A stretch of 52,840 bases of DNA from CALBPI01 sp039700805 (GCA_039700805.1 JBCAZE010000005.1:1-52840), one strand, 5' to 3'; counted from the first letter of the stretch, positions 17,816 through 26,488 are shown. Notes: a model not told the origin generated them from the sequence alone. Numbers and translations: made by a program.

Positions 17816-18550
17816 ATGATTTGGCTCACCCCAGAAATCTATACATTGGCTGTGACCGCCATGGCCATCGGTATCTTGCATACCGCAATTGGGCCAGATC
17901 ACTACTTGCCGTTCGTCGTGCTCTCGAAGGCAAGACAATGGAGTGCCCGACGTACACTGGTGATCACGGCGGCTTGCGGCATGATTCACGTGGCGGGATC
18001 AGTGATTCTTGGTCTTGCCGGCGTCGCGTTCGGACTAGCGCTACAACAGTTGGAGTGGGTTGAGGGAGTTCGCGGCGACCTGGCGGCATGGGCGCTACTT
18101 TCCGTTGGCCTTGTGTATATGTTGTGGGGTCTGCGCCGCGCCTACAAAAATCGCCCGCACAGTCATTGGCATGTACACGCGGACGGTAGCGCACATGAGC
18201 ACATCCATACACACCACAACGAGCATGCGCACATTCATGAGCAGCAGGCGGGTTTCTCGTTGACCCCATGGGCGTTGTTTCTGGTTTTTGCTTTTGGCCC
18301 TTGCGAAGCATTGATTCCGGTATTGATGTACCCAGCCGCTGCCAACAACGTGCCGGGACTCATTTTCGTAACGAGTGTGTTTGCGATCACCACAATTGTC
18401 ACGATGCTAATGCTGGTTATGGTGGCGCGTTGGGGGCTTGGCCGCCTGCAAATCGGAGATGCGATACAGAAGCGGCTTCAACGCTACGCGCACGCACTTG
18501 CCGGCGGCGCGATTAGTTTATGTGCTGGCATGATGTTAGCGGGCTTCTGA
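17816..18550 (+). CDS. UreH/TauE-SafE-like membrane protein with a histidine-rich loop
   Basis: Integral membrane protein of 244 residues with about six spans. The first span carries HTAIGPDHYLPF, the HxxxGPDH motif of UreH-domain and sulfite-exporter-like proteins, which recalls the HX4DH motif of NiCoT nickel/cobalt transporters. A cytoplasmic or periplasmic loop near residues 118-142 is very rich in histidine (HSHWHVHADGSAHEHIHTHH), as in metal transporters. The second half repeats the pattern as FGPCEALIPVLMYP. A nickel, cobalt or other divalent-metal transport role is plausible but not shown. No urease or hydrogenase gene is nearby. It ends just before the thiamine operon promoter. Confidence 0.75.
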   Translation: MIWLTPEIYTLAVTAMAIGILHTAIGPDHYLPFVVLSKARQWSARRTLVITAACGMIHVAGSVILGLAGVAFGLALQQLEWVEGVRGDLAAWALLSVGLVYMLWGLRRAYKNRPHSHWHVHADGSAHEHIHTHHNEHAHIHEQQAGFSLTPWALFLVFAFGPCEALIPVLMYPAAANNVPGLIFVTSVFAITTIVTMLMLVMVARWGLGRLQIGDAIQKRLQRYAHALAGGAISLCAGMMLAGF

Positions 18551-18557
18551 TCTCTGT

Positions 18558-18585
18558 TTGCGGACACCGTTTCGTCGGCTATAAT
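18558..18585 (+). promoter_or_regulatory. candidate promoter of the thiamine operon
   Basis: A TTGCGG (18558-18563) and a perfect TATAAT (18580-18585) are separated by 16 bases. Transcription would begin near 18592, just at the first paired strand of the TPP riboswitch, which makes the assignment convincing. Confidence 0.65.
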
Positions 18586-18590
18586 TTCGG

Positions 18591-18691
18591 CCTTTCCAGG
18601 GGTGGTCTTTTGACCTGAGATCAGCGGCGACAATCTCGTCCGCCGAAGGAACCCTTCGAACCTGACCCGGATCATGCCGGCGTAGGGAGGG
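18591..18691 (+). promoter_or_regulatory. TPP (thiamine pyrophosphate) riboswitch, THI element
   Basis: The conserved landmarks of the THI box are present in order: GGGGTGG (18599-18605), CTGAGA (18615-18620), ACCCTTCGAACCTGACCCGG (18651-18670) and the ATCATGCCGGCGTAGGGA block up to 18688. The outer stem P1 can form between CCTTTCC (18591-18597) and GGGAGGG (18685-18691). The latter is also the Shine-Dalgarno of the receptor gene whose ATG is at 18696. Binding of TPP would therefore hide the ribosome site directly, giving translational repression of the thiamine operon. No terminator hairpin with a T run was seen. Confidence 0.95.
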
Positions 18692-18695
18692 CATC

Positions 18696-20819
18696 ATGCG
18701 ACATCTGATTCGTGCGATAGCGATCGCATCACCATTCTTGCCGATGACTTGTGCACATGCCGACGAGTCGGAGCGTTTAGACGAAATCGTCGTCTCAGCA
18801 GACTACCAGCAGCGTTCATTGATCGAGGTGCCGGCCAGCATCGCCGTGCTTGATCAACAAGCGATTGACGAGGCCGCTGTCGCGCATTTTGAGGAGTTGA
18901 CGCAGCTCGTTCCAAATCTCAATTGGGCGGGCGGCAGCAATCGCGCTAGGTATTTTCAATTGCGAGGCATTGGTGAGCGCAGCCAGTACGAAGGTGCGCC
19001 CAATCCGTCTGTCGGCTTTTTGATCGATGATATCGATTTCTCTGCGATTGGCGGCATCGCCTCGACCTGGGACATGCAGCGTGTTGAGGTGCTTCGTGGG
19101 CCGCAAGCAACACGCTATGGCGCTAACGCATTGGCTGGTCTTGTGTATCTGACCAGCGTCTCGCCGACGCCCGAGTTCGATCTGCGCACACGTGTCAGCG
19201 TCGGCAGCGATGGCCTTACTAGCGCTGCAGTCGCCTTCGGTGGTCCCCTGACTGAGCGCCTCTCTTATCGATTGGCTGGACAGGTCTTTAGCCAGGACGG
19301 TTTTCGTCGGAACGCGTTTCTTGCCAAGGACGATAGCAACGAGCGCGATGAGCAGTTTTTGCGTGGCAAGCTGCGCTATGACGTCAGTGATGCGCTGACT
19401 TTGGATCTCACGGCATTTATCGTTGAGCAAGACAATGGCTATGACGCATTCACGTTGCAGAACACATTGACGACATTCTCGGACCGACCCGGTCGAGATG
19501 CGCAGCAGTCAAACGCGCTCGGCGCGCGCATCACGTATCAACCAACCGATGTCTGGCAATTTTCCAGTATCACGGGGATCGCATCGTCCGATGTCGAGTT
19601 TAGCTTCGATGCTGATTGGGGTAACCAGGCCTATTGGGAAGGTTTTTTCGCGCCACCGGCTGATGCACCGTTTACTGCAGACTACGATTTCTTCTCCGAG
19701 CGGCTCCGTGAGCGTGACACGATCAACCAAGAATTCCGTTGGCAGTCGGGTGAGGCAGGCAGGTTGTTCAACGATAGTACCGATTGGCTGTTTGGCGTTT
19801 ATGCATTGAGGCTTGAGGAATCATTGGTCACAAATGACGATGGTTTGTTCAGTGATGGGTCGTTCGAAGGCGAGCGTTTCTTCACAACGTCCAACAGCGA
19901 TTACGAGGCGCTGCAAATGGCTGCGTTTGGTCAGTTCGACGTTAGCCTAGATGAAAGGACCACGTTGTCTTTTGGGGCGCGAATCGAGCGACGCACGACC
20001 GATTACACAGACAGCAGTGGTCTCAGCGTTTCGCCATCCGAATCGGAATGGGGTGGGCATGTCAGCCTTACTCGTGCCTGGCGGGAAGACCTCTCTGGGT
20101 ACGTGGCTCTGTCTCGTGGTTACAAGATGGGCGGCTTCAATCTCGGCGCTGTCCCCGAAGGCCGTCGGACATTCGATGCCGAGTCGCTGGTGAACCTCGA
20201 GGCCGGCATTCGGTGGCAAGGGGCTAGCGGTAGCTACAGTCTTGTTGCTTTCCATGCACAGCGCAACGATCAGCAAGTAGACACATCGTTCCAGCTTGTA
20301 CCAAACGACCCTTCGACGTTCGTTTTCTTCCAAGATAATGCGGCCGAAGGTCAGAACTCCGGCGTCGAATTCGAAGGGCGTTGGCAGCCGCATCCGCAGT
20401 GGCAGTTGTCAGCAGCGATAGGGCTATTGGATGCAAGCTTCGATAACTTCGAAACGCCAGAAGTTACGCTCGGTGATCGAGAGCAAGCTCACGCGCCGAG
20501 CTATACGGCGGCGGTCACCGCGGACTGGCGACATCCATCCGGTTGGTTTGCACGGGTCGATGTAACAGCCAAAGATGCGTTCTACTTCTCTAACAGTCAT
20601 GATCAGCAGTCGGCAGCGTATTCGCTGACGCACCTCCGCGCCGGCCGTCAATGGGGGCGTTGGGAGCTCAGTGTCTGGGCGCGTAATGTGTTCGACGAGG
20701 AGTATGCGGTGCGTGGATTTTTCTTTGGCAATGAACCGCCAAATTTCGAAGATACACTCTATTTACGGTTAGGTGATCCACGGCAGACCGGTATCAGCCT
20801 GGACTGGCGATTCGACTAA
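18696..20819 (+). CDS. TonB-dependent outer-membrane receptor, thiamine-regulated
   Basis: Outer-membrane gated-channel receptor of 707 residues. A signal peptide ends at about residue 22 (CAHA). The TonB box DEIVVSA follows at about residues 29-35, then the plug domain (RSLIEVPASIAVLDQQAI; VEVLRGPQATRYGANALAG) and a 22-strand-type barrel ending in LDWRF, with aromatic final residue. The short leader and the TPP riboswitch directly in front indicate that it imports thiamine or a phosphorylated or precursor form, like the OMR1 receptors described in thiamine regulons. It is the first gene of a four-gene operon. Confidence 0.93.
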   Translation: MRHLIRAIAIASPFLPMTCAHADESERLDEIVVSADYQQRSLIEVPASIAVLDQQAIDEAAVAHFEELTQLVPNLNWAGGSNRARYFQLRGIGERSQYEGAPNPSVGFLIDDIDFSAIGGIASTWDMQRVEVLRGPQATRYGANALAGLVYLTSVSPTPEFDLRTRVSVGSDGLTSAAVAFGGPLTERLSYRLAGQVFSQDGFRRNAFLAKDDSNERDEQFLRGKLRYDVSDALTLDLTAFIVEQDNGYDAFTLQNTLTTFSDRPGRDAQQSNALGARITYQPTDVWQFSSITGIASSDVEFSFDADWGNQAYWEGFFAPPADAPFTADYDFFSERLRERDTINQEFRWQSGEAGRLFNDSTDWLFGVYALRLEESLVTNDDGLFSDGSFEGERFFTTSNSDYEALQMAAFGQFDVSLDERTTLSFGARIERRTTDYTDSSGLSVSPSESEWGGHVSLTRAWREDLSGYVALSRGYKMGGFNLGAVPEGRRTFDAESLVNLEAGIRWQGASGSYSLVAFHAQRNDQQVDTSFQLVPNDPSTFVFFQDNAAEGQNSGVEFEGRWQPHPQWQLSAAIGLLDASFDNFETPEVTLGDREQAHAPSYTAAVTADWRHPSGWFARVDVTAKDAFYFSNSHDQQSAAYSLTHLRAGRQWGRWELSVWARNVFDEEYAVRGFFFGNEPPNFEDTLYLRLGDPRQTGISLDWRFD

Positions 20820-20832
20820 CGAGGAGGCCAAG

Positions 20833-21069
20833 ATGCAAGCGCGCGCCGAGATTAGCTTTTACCCGTTACGAGAGAACTATATCGCCCCGATCAAGGGCGT
20901 CATTGAGCATCTCAATACCTATGAGGACTTGGCGGTTGTTACCAATCCGATGAGCACTCAAGTCACCGGCGACTACGACGCACTGATGCATGCGTTGACC
21001 ACCGTGTGCCGACGGGCGTTCGAACAACACGGGAAAAGTATTTTTGTGTTCAAGTTGCTGCCCTTATAG
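20833..21069 (+). CDS. thiamine-binding protein, MTH1187/YkoF-like family
   Basis: Small protein of 78 residues with ATG at 20833 behind GAGGAGG. It reads MQARAEISFYPLRENY, then IEHLNTYEDLAVVTNPMSTQ and ends IFVFKLLPL. This is the ferredoxin-like fold of the MTH1187/YkoF thiamine-binding family. There is no signal peptide, so it acts in the cytosol, where it may hold thiamine or a hydroxymethylpyrimidine moiety after uptake. It follows the receptor by 13 bases and lies in front of the PnuT-like permease, under the same riboswitch. Confidence 0.88.
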   Translation: MQARAEISFYPLRENYIAPIKGVIEHLNTYEDLAVVTNPMSTQVTGDYDALMHALTTVCRRAFEQHGKSIFVFKLLPL

Positions 21070-21083
21070 ACGAGTCTGCAGCT

Positions 21084-21689
21084 TTGATTGACACCCTCAT
21101 CCAGCAATTGCTGCGCCAGTCACCGCTTGAATGGATCGCTGTAGTGACTGCGCTCGGCTATTTGATTCTCGCAATCAAGCAGTCGATATGGTGTTGGCCT
21201 TGTGCTTTTGTCAGTACGTCGATCTATGTCTATTTGTTTGGGAGCGTGGCATTGTTCATGGAGAGTGCACTGAATGTGTTCTATCTTGCCATGGCAGTCT
21301 ACGGATTCGTGTATTGGCTTAAGGGTAAGCCCGACGGCGCCGAGAACGTGCCGGTAACGCAGCTGGCTTTGCGCTGGCATATTCTGGCGATTGCGACGAT
21401 CGCCTTGGCGGTTGGCGTGGCGGGATCGCAACTGGTGAAGACGTCACAACAGTTGCCCTATCTTGACGCCGCAACGACTTTTTCTGCCGTGTGGGCGACC
21501 TGGTTAACCGCGCGCAAAGTGATTGAAAATTGGTGGTACTGGTTGGTGATCGATGTCGTTAGTATCGGCATCTACACTGATCGTGGCCTGTGGTTGACGG
21601 CTGCCTTATTCGTCGTCTATGTCTTGCTGATACCTGTCGGGTATTTAGCGTGGCGACGAGCCATGCAAGCGGAGCGGCACAGTGTCTGA
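21084..21689 (+). CDS. pnuT: PnuC-family transporter, probable thiamine permease PnuT
   Basis: Inner-membrane protein of about 201 residues with seven predicted spans. It starts LEWIAVVTALGYLILAIKQS and ends with ENWWYWLVIDVVSIGIY followed by GLWLTAALFVVYVLLIPVGY, the conserved halves of PnuC. PnuC relatives placed under THI boxes (PnuT) carry thiamine by facilitated diffusion that depends on trapping inside the cell. The start is uncertain: TTG 21084 is the only standard codon in the right place, with a weak GAG site. A GTG at 21006 would overlap the previous gene by 64 bases. The stop overlaps the kinase gene by 8 bases. Confidence 0.87.
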   Translation: MIDTLIQQLLRQSPLEWIAVVTALGYLILAIKQSIWCWPCAFVSTSIYVYLFGSVALFMESALNVFYLAMAVYGFVYWLKGKPDGAENVPVTQLALRWHILAIATIALAVGVAGSQLVKTSQQLPYLDAATTFSAVWATWLTARKVIENWWYWLVIDVVSIGIYTDRGLWLTAALFVVYVLLIPVGYLAWRRAMQAERHSV

Positions 21690-22458
21690 TCCAGTGGCCA
21701 TTCTACGGCGTGTCAGTCGCTTGGCCGGTACGCATGTAGAATTCGTTTCGCAGATGAACTCGATCAGCAATTCTGCATGGCGGATCCAATTCGCGAATGA
21801 ACCTGCGGTCCTACGTCAACATACGTTGTCCTTCGGGCCACCCGTCACCGACCACGAGCGCGAGCTACGAATCCACGCGCTAGTCGCGGAACATGGGCTG
21901 GCGCCGGATATTTTGTTCGCTGATGCGGCGTCCGGTGTTTTGATCACTCGCTTTGAGTCTGCGGGTGCTTTTTCTCGGGATGCTATTGATGCGCAGACCA
22001 TACCGGAGATAGCTGCTAGCTTACGTGCGTTGCATTCGATTGCTGTGCCCGAGGGGCTCGAGGGCTACTCGCTGTCGGCAGCCGCTGATCGCTACTGGCA
22101 TCGTGCGGGCGCGCCGCAGGACGCCGAGCTCTTGGCGTGTGTTTCGCTGGTACACGAGAACGAAGCATTATCGGAGGCCGAGGCGCCGGTGCTTTGCCAT
22201 AGAGATGTTCTGCACAGCAACTTACTGGCGTCTAACCCAGTTCAGTTTATCGACTTTGAATTTGCGAGCCCTGGGGAGCGTTGGTTCGACCTAGCAGCAT
22301 TCGCGCGATGGCATCAATTCGATGCCGTCTTGACGAACACGTTGCTGGAAGTTTACTTGCAAGCACAACCGAGTGAACGAGAACGCGCGAGTTTTGACCG
22401 CGCCTGTCGTTCGTTCGATGCGTTGTGCACGCTCTGGTCGTTACCAGCTATTACGTAG
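21682..22458 (+). CDS. aminoglycoside/choline-kinase-fold phosphotransferase, probable thiamine kinase
   Basis: A protein of 258 residues with the APH/choline kinase fold. The catalytic loop is LCHRDVLHSNLL (HxDxxxxN) near residues 171-182, and the metal-binding motif is FIDFEFASPGERWFDLA near 189-205. It starts at GTG 21682 and overlaps pnuT by 8 bases. Placed last in a TPP-riboswitch operon behind a facilitator, it should trap thiamine by phosphorylation, as ThiK (YcfN) does in E. coli. ThiK makes thiamine monophosphate, so a ThiL elsewhere would be needed. The role is inferred from context; the fold is clear. Its last 18 bases overlap gloB on the other strand. Confidence 0.82.
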   Translation: MSDPVAILRRVSRLAGTHVEFVSQMNSISNSAWRIQFANEPAVLRQHTLSFGPPVTDHERELRIHALVAEHGLAPDILFADAASGVLITRFESAGAFSRDAIDAQTIPEIAASLRALHSIAVPEGLEGYSLSAAADRYWHRAGAPQDAELLACVSLVHENEALSEAEAPVLCHRDVLHSNLLASNPVQFIDFEFASPGERWFDLAAFARWHQFDAVLTNTLLEVYLQAQPSERERASFDRACRSFDALCTLWSLPAIT

Positions 22459-23232
22459 TTCTCTGAGTTTCAGGAAGACTTCTTTGCGTGAGGGCTTGTC
22501 GGGAAGCTCAGGAAACTTCTCACGCAATCCGTCGATGACGGTTTCGTTGTCCAACCGAAAGAATGTGTTGATGTCTTTCTCTTGACCGAGCGTTGTGACG
22601 ACGGGATTGGCTGGATCCATATCTTCAATATCCGCCAGTAACGCGGCCGCCGCTTGATTGCCAGGCTCACGATCCAATGTGAACCGAAGATTTGCGGATA
22701 GATACTCATGCCCGGGATACAGGCGCGTATCGGGAGACAAATTCTCGAGTTGCTGCTCAAACGTCTCGTACAACACCTCGGGATGTCCACCGTTGTGACA
22801 ATTGCCAGCACCTGCATTGAACAACGTATCACCGCTGAACAGTGCAGGGTCGTCGCTATGTGTTTTCAAGCAAATGTGGCACATCGTGTGTCCCGGCGTG
22901 TCCATGCATTCAAGCTCTACTGTTTTGCCGACCTTAATGATGTCGCCAGCGCCAACGCCTCGATCAATACCGCGAATGCGGTCACCCGAATTGTGATGCG
23001 CAATCAGTTTGGCACCTGTCGCTGAGATGAGCGCTTTGTTACCGCCAATATGGTCTGGGTGCTCATGCGTGTTTAGGACCCACCGGATATCCCAGTCTTT
23101 GTCTTTTGCCACAGACAAGCACTGCCTGAAATCCAACGGGTCAACGGCTAAGGCTTCGCCGGTCTCAGCGCAAGCAATCAGGTAGTTAAAGTTGCGATAG
23201 TCGTTCCCGACCCATATTTGTTCGATCAGCAT
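22441..23232 (-). CDS. gloB: hydroxyacylglutathione hydrolase (glyoxalase II)
   Basis: Metallo-beta-lactamase-fold thiolesterase of 263 residues that cleaves S-D-lactoylglutathione in methylglyoxal detoxification. The metal motif THEHPDH sits at residues 55-61. Further ligands lie in DTPGHTMCH, FSGDTLFN and LYPGHEY. The C-terminal helical glutathione-site domain with FFRLDNETVIDGLREKF is present. Length is normal for the family. It stands alone and converges with the thiamine kinase gene, overlapping its 3' end by 18 bases. Confidence 0.94.
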   Translation of the reverse strand: MLIEQIWVGNDYRNFNYLIACAETGEALAVDPLDFRQCLSVAKDKDWDIRWVLNTHEHPDHIGGNKALISATGAKLIAHHNSGDRIRGIDRGVGAGDIIKVGKTVELECMDTPGHTMCHICLKTHSDDPALFSGDTLFNAGAGNCHNGGHPEVLYETFEQQLENLSPDTRLYPGHEYLSANLRFTLDREPGNQAAAALLADIEDMDPANPVVTTLGQEKDINTFFRLDNETVIDGLREKFPELPDKPSRKEVFLKLRELRNSW

Positions 23233-23259
23233 AAGATGCTCCCGATGGCGTTATCTTGG

Positions 23260-24951
23260 TTACTCGAGGGTGAACACAGGCTTGCCCGCGACCCATGTCT
23301 GCAGCGTTTGGATTTGCCAGATTTCGATCTCGGGGATCGTGAAGTAATCACGATCAATGACGATAAAATCTGCCCACATGCCTTGGGTCAACTCGCCGAT
23401 ACGGTCCCCTTGATTGACCGAGTCGCTGGCCCATATGGTGAAAGCGGCAAGCGCCTGCTCCCGCGACAGTGCCTGATCAGGGTACCAGCCCTCGACGGGG
23501 TTTCCGTCTTTGTCTTTTCGGGATACAGCGGCGTACAGACCGTCGAACATCTCCGGCTTCTCGACGGGGAAGTCCGAGCCGCCAGCGATGCGCACGCCTG
23601 CTTTAAGCATTCGTTGCCAGGCGTAGGCGCCGAGGATACGTTCGCTGCCGACGCGGTCTTCGGCCATATTCATATCACTGGTGGCGTGGGTTGGCTGCAC
23701 CGACGCGATGATGTCTAGCTCGGCGAAACGATCGATGTCAGGTAGTGCTACTACCTGAGCGTGTTCCACCCTGTCATGAAAATCTGTTGGCTGCCCTTCG
23801 TTCACGATTGCGAATGCATCGAGCGCCGCTTGGTTTGCGCGATCACCAATCGCATGAATGTGCGCCGCAAAACCCTTTTGGTGGGCTGTTCGGATCATGT
23901 CGGCGAGCCCTTCCTCATTAGCGAACAGCAAGCCCTTATTACCGGCGTCATCGCTGTAGTCTTCGATCATTGCTGCGCCGCGGCTGCCCAGGGCGCCATC
24001 CGCATAGAGTTTTACGCTGGTCGCTGAGAACAGATCATCGGCATAGCTGTCGATCGGTTCATCGAATAAGGCGAGTGTCTCCATGCCGCCGAGCATGGCC
24101 GAAACACGAATCGGCATTTCCCCATCGTCAGCAATTTGTTGATACAGCATGACCTCGTCTCTGCTGCTCCCCGCATCATGAACACCTGTCACGCCTAGAG
24201 AAGCGAGTTCCTCCATCGCCGAGACGAGGTGACCACGCTGCTCTGCGAGGCTTGGTGATGGGACAACCCGCTCGACCAATCCCATTGCTGCATCGATCAA
24301 CACGCCGGTTGCATCGCCGTTTTCATCTCGAATGATCTTGCCGCCGGGTGGGTCTTGCGTGTCCGCGTCGATGCCCGCAAGTGTCATCGCCTGAGTATTT
24401 GCCCAGGCGGCATGGCCGTCAATTCTTCGCAGAAATACGGCACGCTCGGACACCACAGCGTCGATATCTTCCTTGTTGGGAAACTGCTGACCCTCCCAGA
24501 TCACCTGATTCCAGCCACGGCCGAGCAGCCATCGTGCCTCGTCTGGCAGTGTACGATCGAATGCGGCAATCGCACCGAGTGTAGAGTCGAGCGATGCGAT
24601 ACCGGCAAGGTCCAGTGATTGTCTCAGAACGCCAAGTGAGGAGACGTGGCCATGCGCATCGATCAGACCCGGCAAGACGGTCTTACCGTTAACGTCGACC
24701 ACGGTCTTCGCATCATAACGCTCAGCGAGTTGCTCATCGCCAGCAGCAACGACACGGCCATCGGCGACGACAAGCGTACTGAATCTCGACAACGTGCCAT
24801 CGGCCATTGTGTAACCGTTAGCATTGATCACCATTGTATCGACACGTTCGGGATTTCCCGTTGCGCGCTCGTTGGATTGGCCACAGCCGCTAATGGCAGC
24901 AACAGTGAGCGCGATGACGGCGACGCACCGCAGAGTTCCGAGACTATTCAT
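23260..24951 (-). CDS. lipoprotein amidohydrolase (YtcJ-like)
   Basis: A protein of 563 residues from ATG 24951; the frame is open further upstream but that part lies under the neighbouring gene. The signal peptide ends in ISGC, a lipobox with lipidated Cys23. The amidohydrolase metal site begins at VLPGLIDAHGHVSS. A later strand carries AAHIHAIGDRANQAALDAF, and a metal-ligand Asp probably lies in AGGSDFPVEKP. It belongs to the YtcJ/LAF3-like group of metal-dependent hydrolases whose substrates are mostly unknown. Being exported and lipid-anchored, it acts outside the cytoplasm. Its start overlaps the NTF2-like gene by 8 bases. Confidence 0.88.
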   Translation of the reverse strand: MNSLGTLRCVAVIALTVAAISGCGQSNERATGNPERVDTMVINANGYTMADGTLSRFSTLVVADGRVVAAGDEQLAERYDAKTVVDVNGKTVLPGLIDAHGHVSSLGVLRQSLDLAGIASLDSTLGAIAAFDRTLPDEARWLLGRGWNQVIWEGQQFPNKEDIDAVVSERAVFLRRIDGHAAWANTQAMTLAGIDADTQDPPGGKIIRDENGDATGVLIDAAMGLVERVVPSPSLAEQRGHLVSAMEELASLGVTGVHDAGSSRDEVMLYQQIADDGEMPIRVSAMLGGMETLALFDEPIDSYADDLFSATSVKLYADGALGSRGAAMIEDYSDDAGNKGLLFANEEGLADMIRTAHQKGFAAHIHAIGDRANQAALDAFAIVNEGQPTDFHDRVEHAQVVALPDIDRFAELDIIASVQPTHATSDMNMAEDRVGSERILGAYAWQRMLKAGVRIAGGSDFPVEKPEMFDGLYAAVSRKDKDGNPVEGWYPDQALSREQALAAFTIWASDSVNQGDRIGELTQGMWADFIVIDRDYFTIPEIEIWQIQTLQTWVAGKPVFTLE

Positions 24952-25405
24952 TGTTCGCTGCCTTGATCGTTGCTTGCCATGCAATCGCTTTCCATTCACC
25001 GTCGCGGCGCACGAAGGTGCCGGTATTAAGATAGCGTTGCACACGTTGTGTTGTGTCCGAGGGGGTACCAACCAACTCAAACGCAACGATCGCGATGTCG
25101 TCATAGAGACGGATGTCGACATCTTTGGCCGTGTAGACGACCGCCGGTGGGCCATCGGGCGCTGGTGATGCCGACATGCTCGCCAGGATGTTGTCGCGGT
25201 TTGTTCTTAAACCGGCTGATGATGTGTATACCAGCTCTTCTCCCCAGAATCGTTGATGCGTTGCGACGTCCCCGATGCTTGCGCCAGCGAGAAACTCATC
25301 CAGCAGGGTGCCAAGCTCGACGCGATCATCGGCGCTGACGTTGCCGGTAAGAAAACACGCGGCAACAAGGCCGAGCAGGCAATTGAATGGTGCACGAACA
25401 AACAT
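24944..25405 (-). CDS. secreted NTF2-like (SnoaL/DUF4440-type) protein
   Basis: A protein of 153 residues. ATG 25405 is chosen because GAGGGAG stands 7 bases in front; an ATG at 25435 lacks this. MFVRAPFNCLLGLVAACFLTGNVSA is a signal peptide. The rest has the cone-shaped NTF2-like pattern: LLDEFLAGASIGDVATHQRF, then LVYTSSAGLRTNRDNIL and ending TFVRRDGEWKAIAWQAT. Such domains bind small molecules or act as enzymes, and sequence does not say which. Its 8-base overlap with the amidohydrolase gene suggests the two act together. Confidence 0.78.
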   Translation of the reverse strand: MFVRAPFNCLLGLVAACFLTGNVSADDRVELGTLLDEFLAGASIGDVATHQRFWGEELVYTSSAGLRTNRDNILASMSASPAPDGPPAVVYTAKDVDIRLYDDIAIVAFELVGTPSDTTQRVQRYLNTGTFVRRDGEWKAIAWQATIKAANNE

Positions 25406-25686
25406 CGACGACTCCCTCGGTTGTATGTCAAACAAGGATAGCTTGAATAACGCGCGATTGCCTTCTTGGTTAAGTCTCGTGGATCGAAAACCGCTTGTCG
25501 CTACGCTATGCTCTTAGTGGTGTCGCGCGCCTATCTATTTTTTCTGGGAATACCTCGAATGATTCAATTCAATGTGGCCCTAACGGCCCGTCACGATCGT
25601 TCCATGGCAACAGGCGAACATTGTCTTTGCCCGCTCGTCATTGGTTGGCGCGATGCTATGCCTCATGATGCTCGAGTGGTGATGAT

Positions 25687-26409
25687 ATGAGTCGTTTGTT
25701 TCTTGTTCGGCATGGTCAGGCAAGTTTTCTGACCGAAGACTATGATCGTTTGTCGCCGCTAGGTGTTCGACAATCCGAGCTACTCGGTGATTTCTGGCAG
25801 AAGAATGGTATTCGTCCGACGGTTGCGTACGCCGGCACGCTGAAACGGCAGCAAGACACGGCTGCCGCCGTAGCGCGTCGATTCGAGGCTGCTGGTGATC
25901 AATTCTGCGATGTCGACACGCGCACGGGTTTGAATGAATACCCTGCTGATGAATTGATGGCGGTGATTATTCCGGCCTTGGTAAAGACGGATCCGGCGGT
26001 GGCGAGTGAGCATCAAGCGCTGGAGGCCTGCGTCGACGACAAATCGCGTTATCGCCACATTCATCGGTTGCTTGAAGCGATGATGACGGCATGGGTCAAC
26101 GACAGCGTTGACCTAGCGGGTAGTGGACTGCCAAGTTGGGCTGCGTTCAGCAGCGGTGTACGCGAGGTTCTCATCGATATCTTCGACAACGCGCCGTCAG
26201 GCAGTGATGTGGCTGTCTTCACGTCTGGCGGCCCTATTGGGATCGCTGTACAGACGGTGTTGAGCGCACCAGAGCTCACAGCAGCAGCGCTGAACTGGCG
26301 TGTACACAATGCGTCTGTCACACCAATGACCTTTTCCAAAGGTAGAGCCAGCCTCGACGCGTTCAATATTGTCGAGCATTTACCGCTAGAAACACGCACT
26401 TATCGCTGA
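25687..26409 (+). CDS. histidine phosphatase family protein
   Basis: A protein of 240 residues of the phosphoglycerate-mutase-like superfamily. The phosphorylated histidine is in LFLVRHGQAS at residues 5-14, and SPLGVRQSELL and YAGTLKRQQDTA follow as usual. The second catalytic histidine region is less typical: VFTSGGPIGIAV is present where many members have a His in TH.G. Its substrate is unknown. It stands alone; the ATG follows a GTGATG run with no strong Shine-Dalgarno. The 281 bases before it (25406-25686) show no gene that I can support. Confidence 0.83.
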   Translation: MSRLFLVRHGQASFLTEDYDRLSPLGVRQSELLGDFWQKNGIRPTVAYAGTLKRQQDTAAAVARRFEAAGDQFCDVDTRTGLNEYPADELMAVIIPALVKTDPAVASEHQALEACVDDKSRYRHIHRLLEAMMTAWVNDSVDLAGSGLPSWAAFSSGVREVLIDIFDNAPSGSDVAVFTSGGPIGIAVQTVLSAPELTAAALNWRVHNASVTPMTFSKGRASLDAFNIVEHLPLETRTYR

Positions 26410-26488
26410 ATCACAGACCTTGTCTAGGATAACTTCGTCAAAATTGTGCCTCGTAGCGGAATTGTAGAAGAAATTTTCATAAAAATGT

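Noticed and set aside
16946..17989. Long open frame of 347 codons on the minus strand
   Set aside because: It lies wholly opposite the hydroxyacid dehydrogenase gene and the start of the UreH-like gene, has an Arg/His/Cys-rich unnatural composition and no family resemblance.
25466..25690. Possible small gene of 74 codons before the histidine phosphatase
   Set aside because: No Shine-Dalgarno, no recognisable motif, and it overlaps the next gene; considered non-coding.
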